From NCBI RefSeq assembly GCF_009498735.1, contig NZ_ML762424.1:44298-85717 (forward strand): a stretch of 41,420 bases of DNA. Direction: 5' to 3'. Under the pieces are notes generated by a model. It ran no database searches. It worked only from the letters and a program-made list of their open reading frames with translations, and was not told the DNA's origin. The stretch's first letter is position 1, and each line of letters starts with the position of its first letter. This document shows positions 1 to 7,284 of this stretch, one piece after another. Source of the DNA: Gracilibacillus oryzae. Its GTDB lineage: Bacteria; Bacillota; Bacilli; Bacillales; Amphibacillaceae. The position numbers and the translations under genes are program-made.

Positions 1-98
1 TTGCATTGCATGATGTTTATCAGGGACTGTTTGTTATCGGTATTCTTACAATGATCATTTTATTATTTTTCCCAAAGGTAAGTCCAAAGCATGAATGA
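1..98 (+). CDS. C-terminal fragment of a membrane transporter (probably MFS)
   Basis: Only the last 31 codons are present, in the frame starting at base 3 and stopping with TGA at 96-98; the rest lies left of the window. The peptide reads through a hydrophobic stretch (GLFVIGILTMIILLFF) and ends in a short basic tail (PKVSPKHE). This is what the last membrane helix and cytoplasmic tail of a major-facilitator transporter look like, but the fragment is too short for a firm family call. A strong intrinsic terminator follows five bases after the stop, so this is the last gene of its transcript. Confidence 0.5.
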   Translation, partial: ALHDVYQGLFVIGILTMIILLFFPKVSPKHE

Positions 99-102
99 TA
101 GA

Positions 103-141
103 AGGCTTGTCGTATTCTTGTTATGCGACAAGCCTTTTTTT
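103..141 (+). terminator. Intrinsic terminator after the transporter fragment
   Basis: Perfect 10-bp stem AGGCTTGTCG (103-112) / CGACAAGCCT (126-135) followed directly by a T run. It closes the plus-strand transcript of the partial transporter gene and faces the convergent cwlJ-like gene. Confidence 0.9.
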
Positions 142-258
142 GTACGATAGGAATGCATAAATTTTGGAAAGCAATTATAGGCCACATAGCATTGATGGTC
201 AAAGTATAAGTAAAACGAACACATTCGGTAAAGGACGAGCGAATGCGAGTTTTTCTAC

Positions 259-690
259 CTAAAATGTCTGATAAACACTCGGACATTCAGATTCTAATGG
301 TGTATAGAAACAGTGGCTCTTGAATCTGCCTGAATTCCATTGTCCGTACCATTGGGAAGGACAAGTTCCTGATGGCATAAAGAACCATAAAGCATTGCTT
401 GCCGGGTGAAATCGATTGCCGTTAATTACTCTTCTGGCCAAATCGATTTCCTGCTGTCTCGCCCGCTGATAAAAATATCCTTTCTGTGTTGTTTCAAATC
501 CACCAGGGTTTTGAAAGACCATTCGATTGATTGAATTGATGTCTTTAAAATCAAGACAACGTGCTTTTACACGATTCACGCCCACATTCCCAACCATTAA
601 CATTCCCAGCTTCCCATCACCTTCTGCTTCCGCACGTATCAACCTTGCCAAAAGTTTAACATCCGCTTCATTTGTTTTAATTACAGACAC
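259..690 (-). CDS. cwlJ: Spore cortex-lytic cell wall hydrolase, CwlJ family
   Basis: A 143-residue protein matching the CwlJ/SleB catalytic family (Hydrolase_2) over its whole length. The visible signature runs through ARLIRAEAEGDGKLGMLMVG (residues 15-34; E21 and E23 are the conserved acidic positions), then VNR, GYFYQRA and the C-terminal SHCFYTP. It has no signal peptide or SleB-type peptidoglycan-binding domain, as expected for CwlJ, a spore-coat-associated enzyme needed for cortex breakdown during Ca-dipicolinate germination. The start is GTG, with a strong GAGGAGGGG Shine-Dalgarno 7 bases upstream. In B. subtilis cwlJ is paired with gerQ; no gerQ is visible here. I found no clear SigE promoter. 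Confidence 0.9.
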   Translation of the reverse strand: MSVIKTNEADVKLLARLIRAEAEGDGKLGMLMVGNVGVNRVKARCLDFKDINSINRMVFQNPGGFETTQKGYFYQRARQQEIDLARRVINGNRFHPASNALWFFMPSGTCPSQWYGQWNSGRFKSHCFYTPLESECPSVYQTF

Positions 691-738
691 GGCAGATCCC
701 CTCCTCGCCTATTTCCTATATATTCAAATCAAACAAAA

Positions 739-767
739 AAAGTGCGATTTATAAAAGAAAGCACTTT
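739..767. repeat. Short inverted repeat between cwlJ and the 88-aa gene
   Basis: AAAGTGC (739-745) pairs with GCACTTT (761-767), with an A run on the left, so on the minus strand it has terminator shape. No minus-strand gene needs a terminator here, and it lies just upstream of the -10 element of the plus-strand gene. It may be an operator, or block read-through toward cwlJ. Confidence 0.4.
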
Positions 768-774
768 CAGATTA

Positions 775-783
775 TGGTATAAT
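775..783 (+). promoter_or_regulatory. Extended -10 promoter for the 88-aa gene
   Basis: TGGTATAAT at 775-783 is a perfect sigma-A -10 hexamer with the TGn extension. No good -35 is visible 17 bp upstream, which is normal for extended -10 promoters. It sits 39 bp before the start codon. Confidence 0.6.
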
Positions 784-821
784 GCAGTTAAGTACTTTAC
801 TTCAGGAGAGGAGTATGTTTC

Positions 822-1088
822 ATGAGACTAACTAATATGATTCTTCACAATGAAATATTATTAATTCATGCAGACATTAATCAGACTGACTACATTTTTA
901 CGGTGAAATGGAAAACACCAGAAAATAAAAAAGGCGGGGAATGGGAATTAAAATCCTATTTAAATAATACAAACGGCAAGAAGGACTTAACAGAGGAACA
1001 GATTCAGGCATTCCTTGATCAGATTAACCCGAAGTGGGATTGGGAAGAAGAACAACGGCAAATAAAGCAAGTGCTGGATCAGGATTAA
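822..1088 (+). CDS. Small hypothetical protein (88 aa)
   Basis: I do not recognise this protein. It is soluble and charged: the N-terminal half resembles a beta-rich module (LLIHADINQTDYIFTVKW), and the C-terminal half is a predicted acidic helical segment (LTEEQIQAFLDQINPKWDWE). There is no signal peptide, cysteine pair or membrane helix. The gene is credible because an extended -10 promoter and the Shine-Dalgarno AGGAGAGG, 10 bases upstream, precede the ATG. It stands alone between cwlJ and the cysP-sumT terminator. Confidence 0.7.
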   Translation: MRLTNMILHNEILLIHADINQTDYIFTVKWKTPENKKGGEWELKSYLNNTNGKKDLTEEQIQAFLDQINPKWDWEEEQRQIKQVLDQD

Positions 1089-1170
1089 ATTGAAAGTCCA
1101 GGAGATTGGAGCCAAGCGGTCTTCCTATCAAAACTCTTCTTCTCATGCTGACTTTTGATATAAGGAAGAT

Positions 1171-1211
1171 AAAAAAAAGTCGCTTCAGGAGATCAAACTC
1201 TCTCGAAGCGA
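1171..1211 (-). terminator. Intrinsic terminator of the cysP-sumT operon
   Basis: On the minus strand, TCGCTTC and GAAGCGA arms (1205-1211 / 1180-1186) enclose a loop with extra GA-rich pairing. They are followed by an uninterrupted T run (A run at 1171-1178 on the plus strand). It lies about 55 bp after the sumT stop. Confidence 0.85.
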
Positions 1212-1264
1212 TATTGATCAGCAGTTGAGAAAATATTATCTCTCACCCCAGCAAAACTCCCACA

Positions 1265-2017
1265 TTAGTTCAACTGCTCGGCTGCAATTTGTTCAAACCA
1301 TTGCAATTCTTTGTGTAAATTTACGACTTCACCAATCACAATCATTGAAGGGTTGCTGATTTCACTCATTTTTCCCTCAATATCCGCTAATGTCCCAACA
1401 ATTGTCTTCTGGTGAGCGAATGTTCCCCAATGAATCATGGCAACAGGTGTATCAGGCTTCAAACCTGCATTTATTAAGTACTGTACAGTTCTTGGAAAAT
1501 GTTTGACACCCATGTAAAAGCAAAGAGTGTCTACACCTTTAACTATATGCTCCCATTCTTCTTCTGAGCGGTTATCCGGATTGGAAGCATTGATAAAGCT
1601 GACAGAGCCACTGACACCTCGATGGGTTAACGGAATTCCTGCATAAGCTGCTGCACTGATCCCTGATGTGATCCCAGGCACAATTTCAAATGGGATATTC
1701 TCCGCCTTCAGCACTTGACCTTCTTCCCCGCCGCGGCCGAATATGAATGGGTCGCCGCCTTTTAATCTTGTCACAACTTTCCCTTGTTTGGCGTATTGCA
1801 CAAGTAAACGGTGAATCTCCTCCTGAATCAAGCCATGCAATCTCGGCTTTTTCCCGCAAAAAATTAACTCGCAATCTTCTTTGGCATAATCCAGTAATTC
1901 GTTATTGATTAATCTGTCATATAAAATGACATCCGCTTCTTTAATTGCTCTTAGTCCTTTTAATGTGATCAATTCTTTATCTCCGGGACCTGCTCCTACG
2001 ATGTATACTTTACTCAT
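1265..2017 (-). CDS. sumT: Uroporphyrinogen-III C-methyltransferase (SUMT)
   Basis: A 250-residue SAM-dependent tetrapyrrole methylase that adds two methyl groups to uroporphyrinogen III to give precorrin-2, the first step to siroheme, the cofactor of sulfite reductase. Visible motifs: VYIVGAGPGDKELITLKG at the N-terminus, YDRLIN, VTRLKGGDPFIFGRGGEE (SAM site) and the proline-rich GIPLTHRG. Length fits a stand-alone SUMT (CobA/YlnD) without a HemD or CysG fusion. It overlaps the end of the upstream sulfate permease gene by 8 bp, so the two are translationally coupled, and it shares that gene's SAM riboswitch. The pairing matches the B. subtilis cysP/ylnD arrangement, but the rest of that operon is absent from this window. 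Confidence 0.93.
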   Translation of the reverse strand: MSKVYIVGAGPGDKELITLKGLRAIKEADVILYDRLINNELLDYAKEDCELIFCGKKPRLHGLIQEEIHRLLVQYAKQGKVVTRLKGGDPFIFGRGGEEGQVLKAENIPFEIVPGITSGISAAAYAGIPLTHRGVSGSVSFINASNPDNRSEEEWEHIVKGVDTLCFYMGVKHFPRTVQYLINAGLKPDTPVAMIHWGTFAHQKTIVGTLADIEGKMSEISNPSMIVIGEVVNLHKELQWFEQIAAEQLN

Positions 2018-3089
2018 TTGCTTGCCATTCCCTTCTCGTTTGCTTCTGTATCTTCTTGTCGACTTTTACTTCATATTTTAACAGGACAAATGTAATCATG
2101 ATCGTTAATATTAATATTACAACAGTGTAAAAAGATTGTTTGACAATCATTTCTGTCAGACTAAAGGCAATGACCAGGGAAATAACCGGTGAAGTTACCC
2201 ATACTTTTACAATTTGATGGATTATCTTCTGCTTCCAGACACTTTGCCAGCTTTTTGTTGCACTAATACCTACAATAGCAGTTGTTGTTACTTGTGTCAT
2301 TGGAATCGGAATACCGAAGAATGACGCAATAATTACCAGAAAACCTGTGGTACTTGAGATAACGACACCATTGGCAAGTGATAGGCTTGTAATCTTTTTG
2401 GCATTTGTTTCTAATACTTTTCCTCCAAAAAGGAAACTTCCCAATGCTACAATAACAGCAAACAACGGCAGCCCAACTTCCATTGACATAATATCTGCAC
2501 CAACAAGCGGACCTAGAGCATTTGCCACATTGTTCATCCCTGCAGCAATCGCTTCAAAAAATCCTGTTAAAAGCAGCAATACCGCTAACCATTTATGAGA
2601 TCGTTTCAGTTTAAACTTGTGCAGCCATTTTGTCCGTATTTTTTCAAACGAGAATGTGATCATAAATGCCGCAAAAGGAATGATAAGCCATAAACTGATG
2701 ATATGAAGGATATTGGTCACATACAATTGCTGAAAGGATATCCCTACACCAACAATGGCGCCAACCGTTACTTCACTGGTAGACAATGGGATGCCGATAT
2801 AATTTGTAATGAGCAGTGTTCCTCCAGCAACTAATAAGATGATTGCTGCAATCGGCACATCAATCAGCTCTTCTGAAATGATGCCTTTTCCCAGTGTATT
2901 CGTAACATGGTGTCCACCCCATAACGCACCGATGATCGCACCTAGACCTGCTAACAGCAAGGCTATTCTTCTTGATTTTACTACTTTCGCTCCATAAGCG
3001 ACACCCATACTAGCTGCAGAACCGCTTGCACCAATATTAAAAGCAAATAAACACGCTGCTGATATTGCAATAATAACTAACATATTCAT
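2010..3089 (-). CDS. cysP: Sulfate permease, PiT family (CysP-type)
   Basis: A roughly 359-residue membrane protein of the inorganic phosphate transporter (PiT) family with about ten hydrophobic segments. It carries the duplicated family motif, seen as FAFNIGASGSAASMGVAYG near the N-terminus and NNVANALGPLVGA in the second half. Coupling to sumT and control by a SAM riboswitch point to sulfate rather than phosphate as substrate, as for B. subtilis CysP. The open frame extends upstream to 3185, but those extra codons run through the riboswitch terminator hairpin. I therefore take the ATG at 3087-3089, preceded by AGGAAGTAGG. Substrate is inferred from context. Confidence 0.85.
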   Translation of the reverse strand: MNMLVIIAISAACLFAFNIGASGSAASMGVAYGAKVVKSRRIALLLAGLGAIIGALWGGHHVTNTLGKGIISEELIDVPIAAIILLVAGGTLLITNYIGIPLSTSEVTVGAIVGVGISFQQLYVTNILHIISLWLIIPFAAFMITFSFEKIRTKWLHKFKLKRSHKWLAVLLLLTGFFEAIAAGMNNVANALGPLVGADIMSMEVGLPLFAVIVALGSFLFGGKVLETNAKKITSLSLANGVVISSTTGFLVIIASFFGIPIPMTQVTTTAIVGISATKSWQSVWKQKIIHQIVKVWVTSPVISLVIAFSLTEMIVKQSFYTVVILILTIMITFVLLKYEVKVDKKIQKQTRREWQANE

Positions 3090-3125
3090 CCTACTTCCTG
3101 TAATAAAAATTAAACAATTGTGTGT

Positions 3126-3272
3126 AAAAAAATACTCCCGCTTTAGCAAAAAAAGCAGAAGTTTTACCTCCTTCTTATCTGCCAAGTAATGAACTTGCTG
3201 GAATTAGCACAGTGCATTTTGCCTGTTGCTGAGACTTCAATGGGCCAGCCCCTCCATCTCTCTTGATAAGAA
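3126..3272 (-). promoter_or_regulatory. SAM (S-box) riboswitch with terminator, controlling cysP-sumT
   Basis: Read on the minus strand, the 8-bp P1 stem TTCTTATC/GATAAGAA closes at 3265-3272 and 3172-3179. Inside are the S-box hallmarks AGAGAGATGGAGGGGC, TGGCCC, TGAAGTCTCAGCAAC and GTGCTAATTCCAGC. The expression platform is an 11-bp terminator stem (arms 3152-3162 and 3134-3144, two G-U pairs) followed by seven T. The 3' P1 strand (AGAAG) can instead pair with CTTCT of the terminator arm, giving the usual antiterminator. High SAM should therefore end transcription before cysP. Confidence 0.93.
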
Positions 3273-3334
3273 ATATTGTTACGGGATCGTATTCGGTATG
3301 AATAAAAATATTTTTTATATGATGATTTGTATTG

Positions 3335-3363
3335 AATATAATGGTAAATCCATCGCATGTCAA
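3335..3363 (-). promoter_or_regulatory. Sigma-A promoter for cysP-sumT
   Basis: On the minus strand TTGACA (3358-3363), 17 bp, TATATT (3335-3340). Transcription would start near 3328, giving a leader of about 240 nt that contains the whole SAM riboswitch. Confidence 0.75.
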
Positions 3364-3454
3364 TACTATAATTTCTTGATTTAACAGGCTTTTTTACCCT
3401 AAGCCCTTATATCCCATGCATTTACTTGGTTTTTTATCTTTTTAAAAATTTTTC

Positions 3455-3483
3455 TTGAAATTTATCATATTCAGTTGTAAGAT
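3455..3483 (+). promoter_or_regulatory. Probable sigma-A promoter for metI-metC
   Basis: TTGAAA (3455-3460), 17 bp, TAAGAT (3478-3483), about 40 bp upstream of the plus-strand SAM riboswitch. The -10 is weak, so the exact hexamers are uncertain. Confidence 0.5.
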
Positions 3484-3521
3484 ATTAGGTACATTCAAAA
3501 AACTAAATATTCTGATTTACA

Positions 3522-3679
3522 CTTATCCAGAGAGGTTTAGGGACTGGCCCGTTGACACCTCAGCAACCAGCATTCGATGCATGGTGCTAATTCCAGACGG
3601 TTTTATTACCAAAGATAAGGAGACTGTTAAACCTTAAACTTACAAGGCTTTCTTCTTATCAAAGAGGAAAGCCTTTTTT
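3522..3679 (+). promoter_or_regulatory. SAM (S-box) riboswitch with terminator, controlling metI-metC
   Basis: P1 CTTATC (3522-3527) pairs with GATAAG (3614-3619). Between them are the S-box core elements AGAGAGG, AGGGACTGGCCC, TTGACACCTCAGCAACC and GGTGCTAATTCCAG. The terminator is a 9-bp stem AAGGCTTTC (3644-3652) / GAAAGCCTT (3667-3675) plus T run. The terminator loop contains a second CTTATC (3655-3660) that can pair with the 3' P1 strand GATAAG, a direct route to the antiterminated state. It is the plus-strand partner of the cysP riboswitch. Confidence 0.95.
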
Positions 3680-3749
3680 GTACGTTAGAAATTTTGAAGT
3701 TCTAAGTATAAGAAAAAGTTAAAAATTGATGATAAAGGAAGTGGGCATA

Positions 3750-4856
3750 TTGAAACATATTGATACAATCTTAGCGAAAATCGGAAACGGCTCAGACCCG
3801 GCTACAGGCGCAGTAGAAGCACCAATCTATTTATCGACAGCTTATCAGCACAAATCAGTCGGACAATCAACTGGATATGATTACACAAGATCAAAAAACC
3901 CGACGAGAGATATTGTTGAAGAGACGATTGCAAAACTGGAGAACGGCACAAGAGGCTTTGCCTGTACATCCGGAATGGCGGCAATACAGCTGATTTTTTC
4001 TTTGTTTGAGAAAGATGATCAGATTATTGTGACAGAAGATGTCTATGGCGGCAGTTACCGGTTATTCGATCACTATCAGAAGGCTTATAATATAGAACCA
4101 GTTTATGTAACACCAGATAAAATAGAAGAAAATATTACAAGCCGGACGAAAGCCTTGTTTATTGAAACACCCACTAATCCATTATTAATAGAATTAGATA
4201 TTAAAGAGATTGCAGCAATAGCTAAAAAACACGATCTGCTTTTTATTGTTGACAATACATTTTATACACCATACTTGCAGAAGCCGCTCGATGATGGTGC
4301 TGATATTGTGATCCACTCTGCCACAAAATATTTGGCCGGACATAATGATGTGCTGGCAGGATTAGTTGTGGCAAAAGGAGAAGAACTTTCAGAAAGGCTG
4401 TATTATCTTCACAACGCGATTGGTGCAGTGCTTTCACCATTTGACTGTACCCTGCTTATCCGCGGGATGAAGACACTTGGCTTACGCTTGGAGAAGCAAC
4501 AGCAAAATGCTCAGGATCTGGCAGCATTTCTGGCAGACCATGAGCTGATAGCAGATGTCCTTTATCCTGGCAGAGGCGGGATGATGAGCTTCCGGGTGAA
4601 AGACAAAGAAATGGTTCCTGGATTTCTTTCCAGCCTTGAAACCATTATTTTTGCCGAGAGCCTTGGCGGTGTAGAGAGTTTTATTACCTATCCAACAACA
4701 CAGACACATGCCGATATTCCTGAGGCAGAACGTGACCGTCGCGGTGTCTGTAAAAGGCTGTTACGTTTTTCAGTTGGAATTGAACATATTGAAGACTTAA
4801 AGAATGACATTAATCAGGCGTTAGTAAAAAGCAAGGAGGAAATCGTTCATGTCTAA
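3750..4856 (+). CDS. metI: Cystathionine gamma-synthase / O-acetylhomoserine thiol-lyase
   Basis: PLP-dependent Cys/Met-metabolism enzyme of about 368 residues that makes cystathionine (or homocysteine) from an activated homoserine. Seen: YDYTRSKNPTRD (phosphate-binding Tyr/Arg), SSGMAAIQ-like CTSGMAAIQ, VDNTFYTP, and the Schiff-base lysine in HSATKYLAGHND; the C-terminal SLGGVESFITYPTTQTHADI and RFSVGIEH complete the family fold. It resembles B. subtilis MetI throughout. The frame opens at 3726, but the Shine-Dalgarno AAAGGAAGTGGG lies at 3734-3745, so I choose the TTG start at 3750. It overlaps metC by 8 bp and is controlled by the SAM riboswitch upstream. Confidence 0.92.
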   Translation: MKHIDTILAKIGNGSDPATGAVEAPIYLSTAYQHKSVGQSTGYDYTRSKNPTRDIVEETIAKLENGTRGFACTSGMAAIQLIFSLFEKDDQIIVTEDVYGGSYRLFDHYQKAYNIEPVYVTPDKIEENITSRTKALFIETPTNPLLIELDIKEIAAIAKKHDLLFIVDNTFYTPYLQKPLDDGADIVIHSATKYLAGHNDVLAGLVVAKGEELSERLYYLHNAIGAVLSPFDCTLLIRGMKTLGLRLEKQQQNAQDLAAFLADHELIADVLYPGRGGMMSFRVKDKEMVPGFLSSLETIIFAESLGGVESFITYPTTQTHADIPEAERDRRGVCKRLLRFSVGIEHIEDLKNDINQALVKSKEEIVHV

Positions 4857-6021
4857 ACATCAACTAGATACAAAACTAATCCACGCAGGTGTGGAAAGAG
4901 GATATCAGGAAAGGAAAACAGGTGCGGTTAACCCTCCGATCTATGTTTCATCAACATACCATCAGGACCAGCTGCATTCATTCGGCCCTTTTGATTACAG
5001 CCGTTCCGGAAATCCAACAAGAGAGATAGTAGAAAAAACAATTGCCGAACTTGAAAATGGCATCGCCGGCTTTGCTTTTTCATCAGGAATGGCTGCAATA
5101 TCTTCAGCCTTCCTGTTACTAGAGGCAGGCGATCATGTTGTTGTAACAAAAGATGTTTATGGCGGTACATTCCGCTTTGTAAGCCAACTATTAACACAGT
5201 TTTCAATCGATTACACATTTGTTGATATGACAAACAACGAAGAAATTGAGCAGGCAATCAGACCGAATACAAAAGTAATATATATCGAAACACCTGCTAA
5301 TCCTTTACTTCAAGTGACAGATATTCGTAAAGTAGTAGAATTAGCAAAACAGAATGATGCTTTAACCTTTTTAGACAATACGTTTATGACACCACTTTAC
5401 CAGAATCCGCTTGATTTAGGTGTCGATGTTGTCTTACATAGTGCAACAAAGTTTTTATCAGGTCATAGTGATATCATTGCAGGACTAGCTGTCACAAATG
5501 ATGAGGAATTAGCAAATCGACTGAAGTTTGTCCAAAATACATTTGGCGCAATACTAGGTGCGCATGACAGCTACACATTGATTCAGGGGATGAAAACATT
5601 GGAAACAAGACTGACAAAATCCAGTCAATCAGCGGCAAAAATTGCTAGTTTCTTACATGAGCATCCTTCAGTGGAAAAAGTCTATTATCCAGGATTAGAA
5701 GATCATCCAGGACATGCTGTTCATGTCTCTCAATCTAGCAGCGGCGGCGCAGTCTTATCATTTTTGCTAGATGAAAAAATTGACTGCAATCAGTTTGTGC
5801 AAAGCATGAAGCTGCCAGTATTCGCTGTCAGCCTAGGTGCAGTTGAATCCATCTTGTCACACCCTGCGACAATGTCACATGCCGCAATGCCACCTGCCGA
5901 ACGAAAAGAACGCGGCATTGAGGATCGCCTTTTCCGCTTATCTGTAGGAATCGAAAATCTGGACGATCTCCTGGAAGATCTAACACAGGCATTAGAACAA
6001 TCGGTTGTTGTTGGGAATTAA
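4849..6021 (+). CDS. metC: Cystathionine beta-lyase
   Basis: A 390-residue PLP enzyme of the same fold as MetI, cleaving cystathionine to homocysteine, pyruvate and ammonia. Seen: FDYSRSGNPTREIVE, FSSGMAAISS, IETPANPLL, LDNTFMTPLYQNPLDLG, and lysine in HSATKFLSGHSD; the C-terminal AVSLGAVESILSHPATMSH and RLSVGIENLDDL are typical. It starts inside the end of metI (8-bp overlap, start preceded by AAGGAGG), so both are made from one SAM-controlled message and together convert cysteine to homocysteine. Assignment as MetC rather than a second synthase rests on the operon pattern (metI-metC in Bacillus) and overall similarity. Confidence 0.9.
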   Translation: MSKHQLDTKLIHAGVERGYQERKTGAVNPPIYVSSTYHQDQLHSFGPFDYSRSGNPTREIVEKTIAELENGIAGFAFSSGMAAISSAFLLLEAGDHVVVTKDVYGGTFRFVSQLLTQFSIDYTFVDMTNNEEIEQAIRPNTKVIYIETPANPLLQVTDIRKVVELAKQNDALTFLDNTFMTPLYQNPLDLGVDVVLHSATKFLSGHSDIIAGLAVTNDEELANRLKFVQNTFGAILGAHDSYTLIQGMKTLETRLTKSSQSAAKIASFLHEHPSVEKVYYPGLEDHPGHAVHVSQSSSGGAVLSFLLDEKIDCNQFVQSMKLPVFAVSLGAVESILSHPATMSHAAMPPAERKERGIEDRLFRLSVGIENLDDLLEDLTQALEQSVVVGN

Positions 6022-6042
6022 TTTTTATGATTGTTTGGAAAA

Positions 6043-6084
6043 GATCAAATCATGGTGTGGTCACACATCTGATTTGGTCTTTTT
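6043..6084 (+). terminator. Intrinsic terminator of metI-metC
   Basis: GATCAAATCA (6043-6052) pairs with TGATTTGGTC (6070-6079), one G-U pair, followed by TTTTTC. It lies 21 bp after the metC stop. Confidence 0.85.
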
Positions 6085-6131
6085 CTATGTTGGGAGGTTT
6101 CTTGGCTGCATTCCTGGTCTCGGGTCATTTG

Positions 6132-6495
6132 CTTTTGCAGCTATGTTTGTTTCTTGAATGCATAACTTGTCTTGACTATCTCACTTTTGCAGCTATGATT
6201 GCTTCTTGAATGCATAACTTGTCTTGACTCTCAGACTTTTGCAGGTATAAACGCTTCTTGGATGCATAACTCTTCTTGACTCTCCCACTTTTGCATGTAT
6301 GAACGCTTCTTGGATGCATAACTCCTTTTGACTCCCCCACTTTTGCAGGTATGATCACTTCTTGGATGCATAACTCCTCTTGGCTCTCCCACTTTTGCAG
6401 TTATGATCACCACATGCCAGCAAAACACCTCCTGACTCTCTCACTTTAACAGCTAAGGCCATTTTTTAACTGCATAATATATCAAAAATCCCCAC
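6132..6495. repeat. 52-bp tandem repeat array, about seven units
   Basis: The word CTTTTGCA recurs at 6132, 6184, 6236, 6288, 6340 and 6392, exactly 52 bp apart each time. A degraded seventh unit begins in phase at 6444 (CTTTAACAG). Each unit also has TTCTTGGATGCATAACT (variants) about 20 bp further on, and the sixth contains AGTTATG pairing with CATAACT, a small hairpin. Units differ at several positions, so they are not freshly amplified. 52 is not a multiple of three, and the open frames seen across it change frame from unit to unit, so I see no gene. It fills the space between the convergent metC and nucleoside phosphorylase genes. Confidence 0.92.
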
Positions 6496-6518
6496 TATTC
6501 CAGGCATGCCCACAAAAA

Positions 6519-6554
6519 CAAAAAAACTGCCCAGCCTTCCCCAGCCGGACAGTT
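6519..6554 (-). terminator. Intrinsic terminator of the nucleoside operon
   Basis: On the minus strand AACTGTCC (6547-6554) pairs with GGGCAGTT (6525-6532), with internal GGCTG/CTGG pairing, then a run of T (A run 6519-6526). It follows the phosphorylase stop by about 13 bp. Confidence 0.8.
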
Positions 6555-6566
6555 CTCTATCTTATT

Positions 6567-7283
6567 TTATTTCATTGCAATTGCTTCTAACGCAATTTCC
6601 TTTTCTAATTCAATTGCACGTTTCATCTGATCTGTATGTGGATCATATTCTTCAGCTAAGTCGGCATCGGCATAGCCGTCAATCGCGACAATTGCTGCTG
6701 CACGGATACCTCTTATGCTTGCAATGGTGAATAATGAGGCAATCTCCATTTCAACAGCCAGGACGCCTGCTGCTTGATACTGGTTATGCGGAAAAACAAT
6801 TGCTCCTTGATAAAATACATCTAATGTTAAAGTAATACCACTATAACTAGCAATAGAATAATCACGAGATTTTTCAATTAAACGATTGGTCAATGTAATA
6901 TCAGCAACCGCTGGAAAGCCTTCTGGTACAATCTGACTGCTTAATCCATCCTGTCTAACTGCTGCTGTACTTATTACAAGACTCCCGGGCTCAATCTCTT
7001 TCTGATAAGAGCCTGCTGTTCCGACACGAATTAATTCTTTCACACCGCCTTGAATCAATTGTTCAAAACATACCGCAGCACCAGGAGAACCTACACCGTG
7101 ACTTACTACACCAATATACTCTCCTTGGTAATGTCCAACGTATGTATGGTATTCACGGTTCTGTCCAAGTAATTTCGCGTCATCCAGATTTGCTGCAATT
7201 AATTTCGCTCTGTCTGGATCCCCACATACAATCACTTTTTCGGGTAAATCTTTAGAGTCCAGCTTTAAATTTGGTAAGAACAT
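6567..7283 (-). CDS. Nucleoside phosphorylase, uridine/purine (PNP_UDP_1) family
   Basis: A 238-residue phosphorylase that would split a nucleoside with phosphate into base and (deoxy)ribose-1-phosphate. Seen: GDPDRAK at 21-27 (phosphate-binding Arg), SHGVGSPGA, RVGTAG at 86-91 (second phosphate Arg), and AVEMEIASLF near 177-186 (ribose-binding Met-Glu). The family is the hexameric NP-I type. The late AIDG (D202) sits where purine-specific DeoD has its catalytic Asp, whereas typical Udp lacks it, so purine specificity is possible. The open frame continues upstream to 7331, but AAGGAG just before the ATG at 7281-7283 fixes the start. It follows the molybdoenzyme gene by 1 bp and is the last gene of the nucleoside transporter operon. 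Substrate is undetermined; methylthioadenosine or 5'-deoxyadenosine would link it to the BMC. Confidence 0.82.
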   Translation of the reverse strand: MFLPNLKLDSKDLPEKVIVCGDPDRAKLIAANLDDAKLLGQNREYHTYVGHYQGEYIGVVSHGVGSPGAAVCFEQLIQGGVKELIRVGTAGSYQKEIEPGSLVISTAAVRQDGLSSQIVPEGFPAVADITLTNRLIEKSRDYSIASYSGITLTLDVFYQGAIVFPHNQYQAAGVLAVEMEIASLFTIASIRGIRAAAIVAIDGYADADLAEEYDPHTDQMKRAIELEKEIALEAIAMK

Positions 7284-7284
7284 A

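Noticed and set aside
739-767. A true terminator for a minus-strand transcript entering cwlJ
   Set aside because: No minus-strand gene lies between it and the cysP-sumT terminator; kept only as an inverted repeat.
1686-1874. Arg-rich 62-codon minus-strand frame
   Set aside because: It is an out-of-frame shadow of sumT without its own start signals.
3090-3185. N-terminal extension of the sulfate permease
   Set aside because: These codons cover the riboswitch terminator hairpin; a good Shine-Dalgarno precedes the ATG at 3089.
3164-3363. Two short minus-strand frames of 62-64 codons
   Set aside because: They translate the SAM aptamer region itself.
6176-6428. Open frames on the minus strand across the 52-bp repeats encoding repetitive Lys/Ser-rich peptides
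   Set aside because: The repeat length is not a multiple of three and the frames lack Shine-Dalgarno sequences; they are by-products of the array.
6132-6495. CRISPR-like array
   Set aside because: Units are contiguous with no unique spacers between conserved repeats, units drift in sequence, and no cas gene is near.
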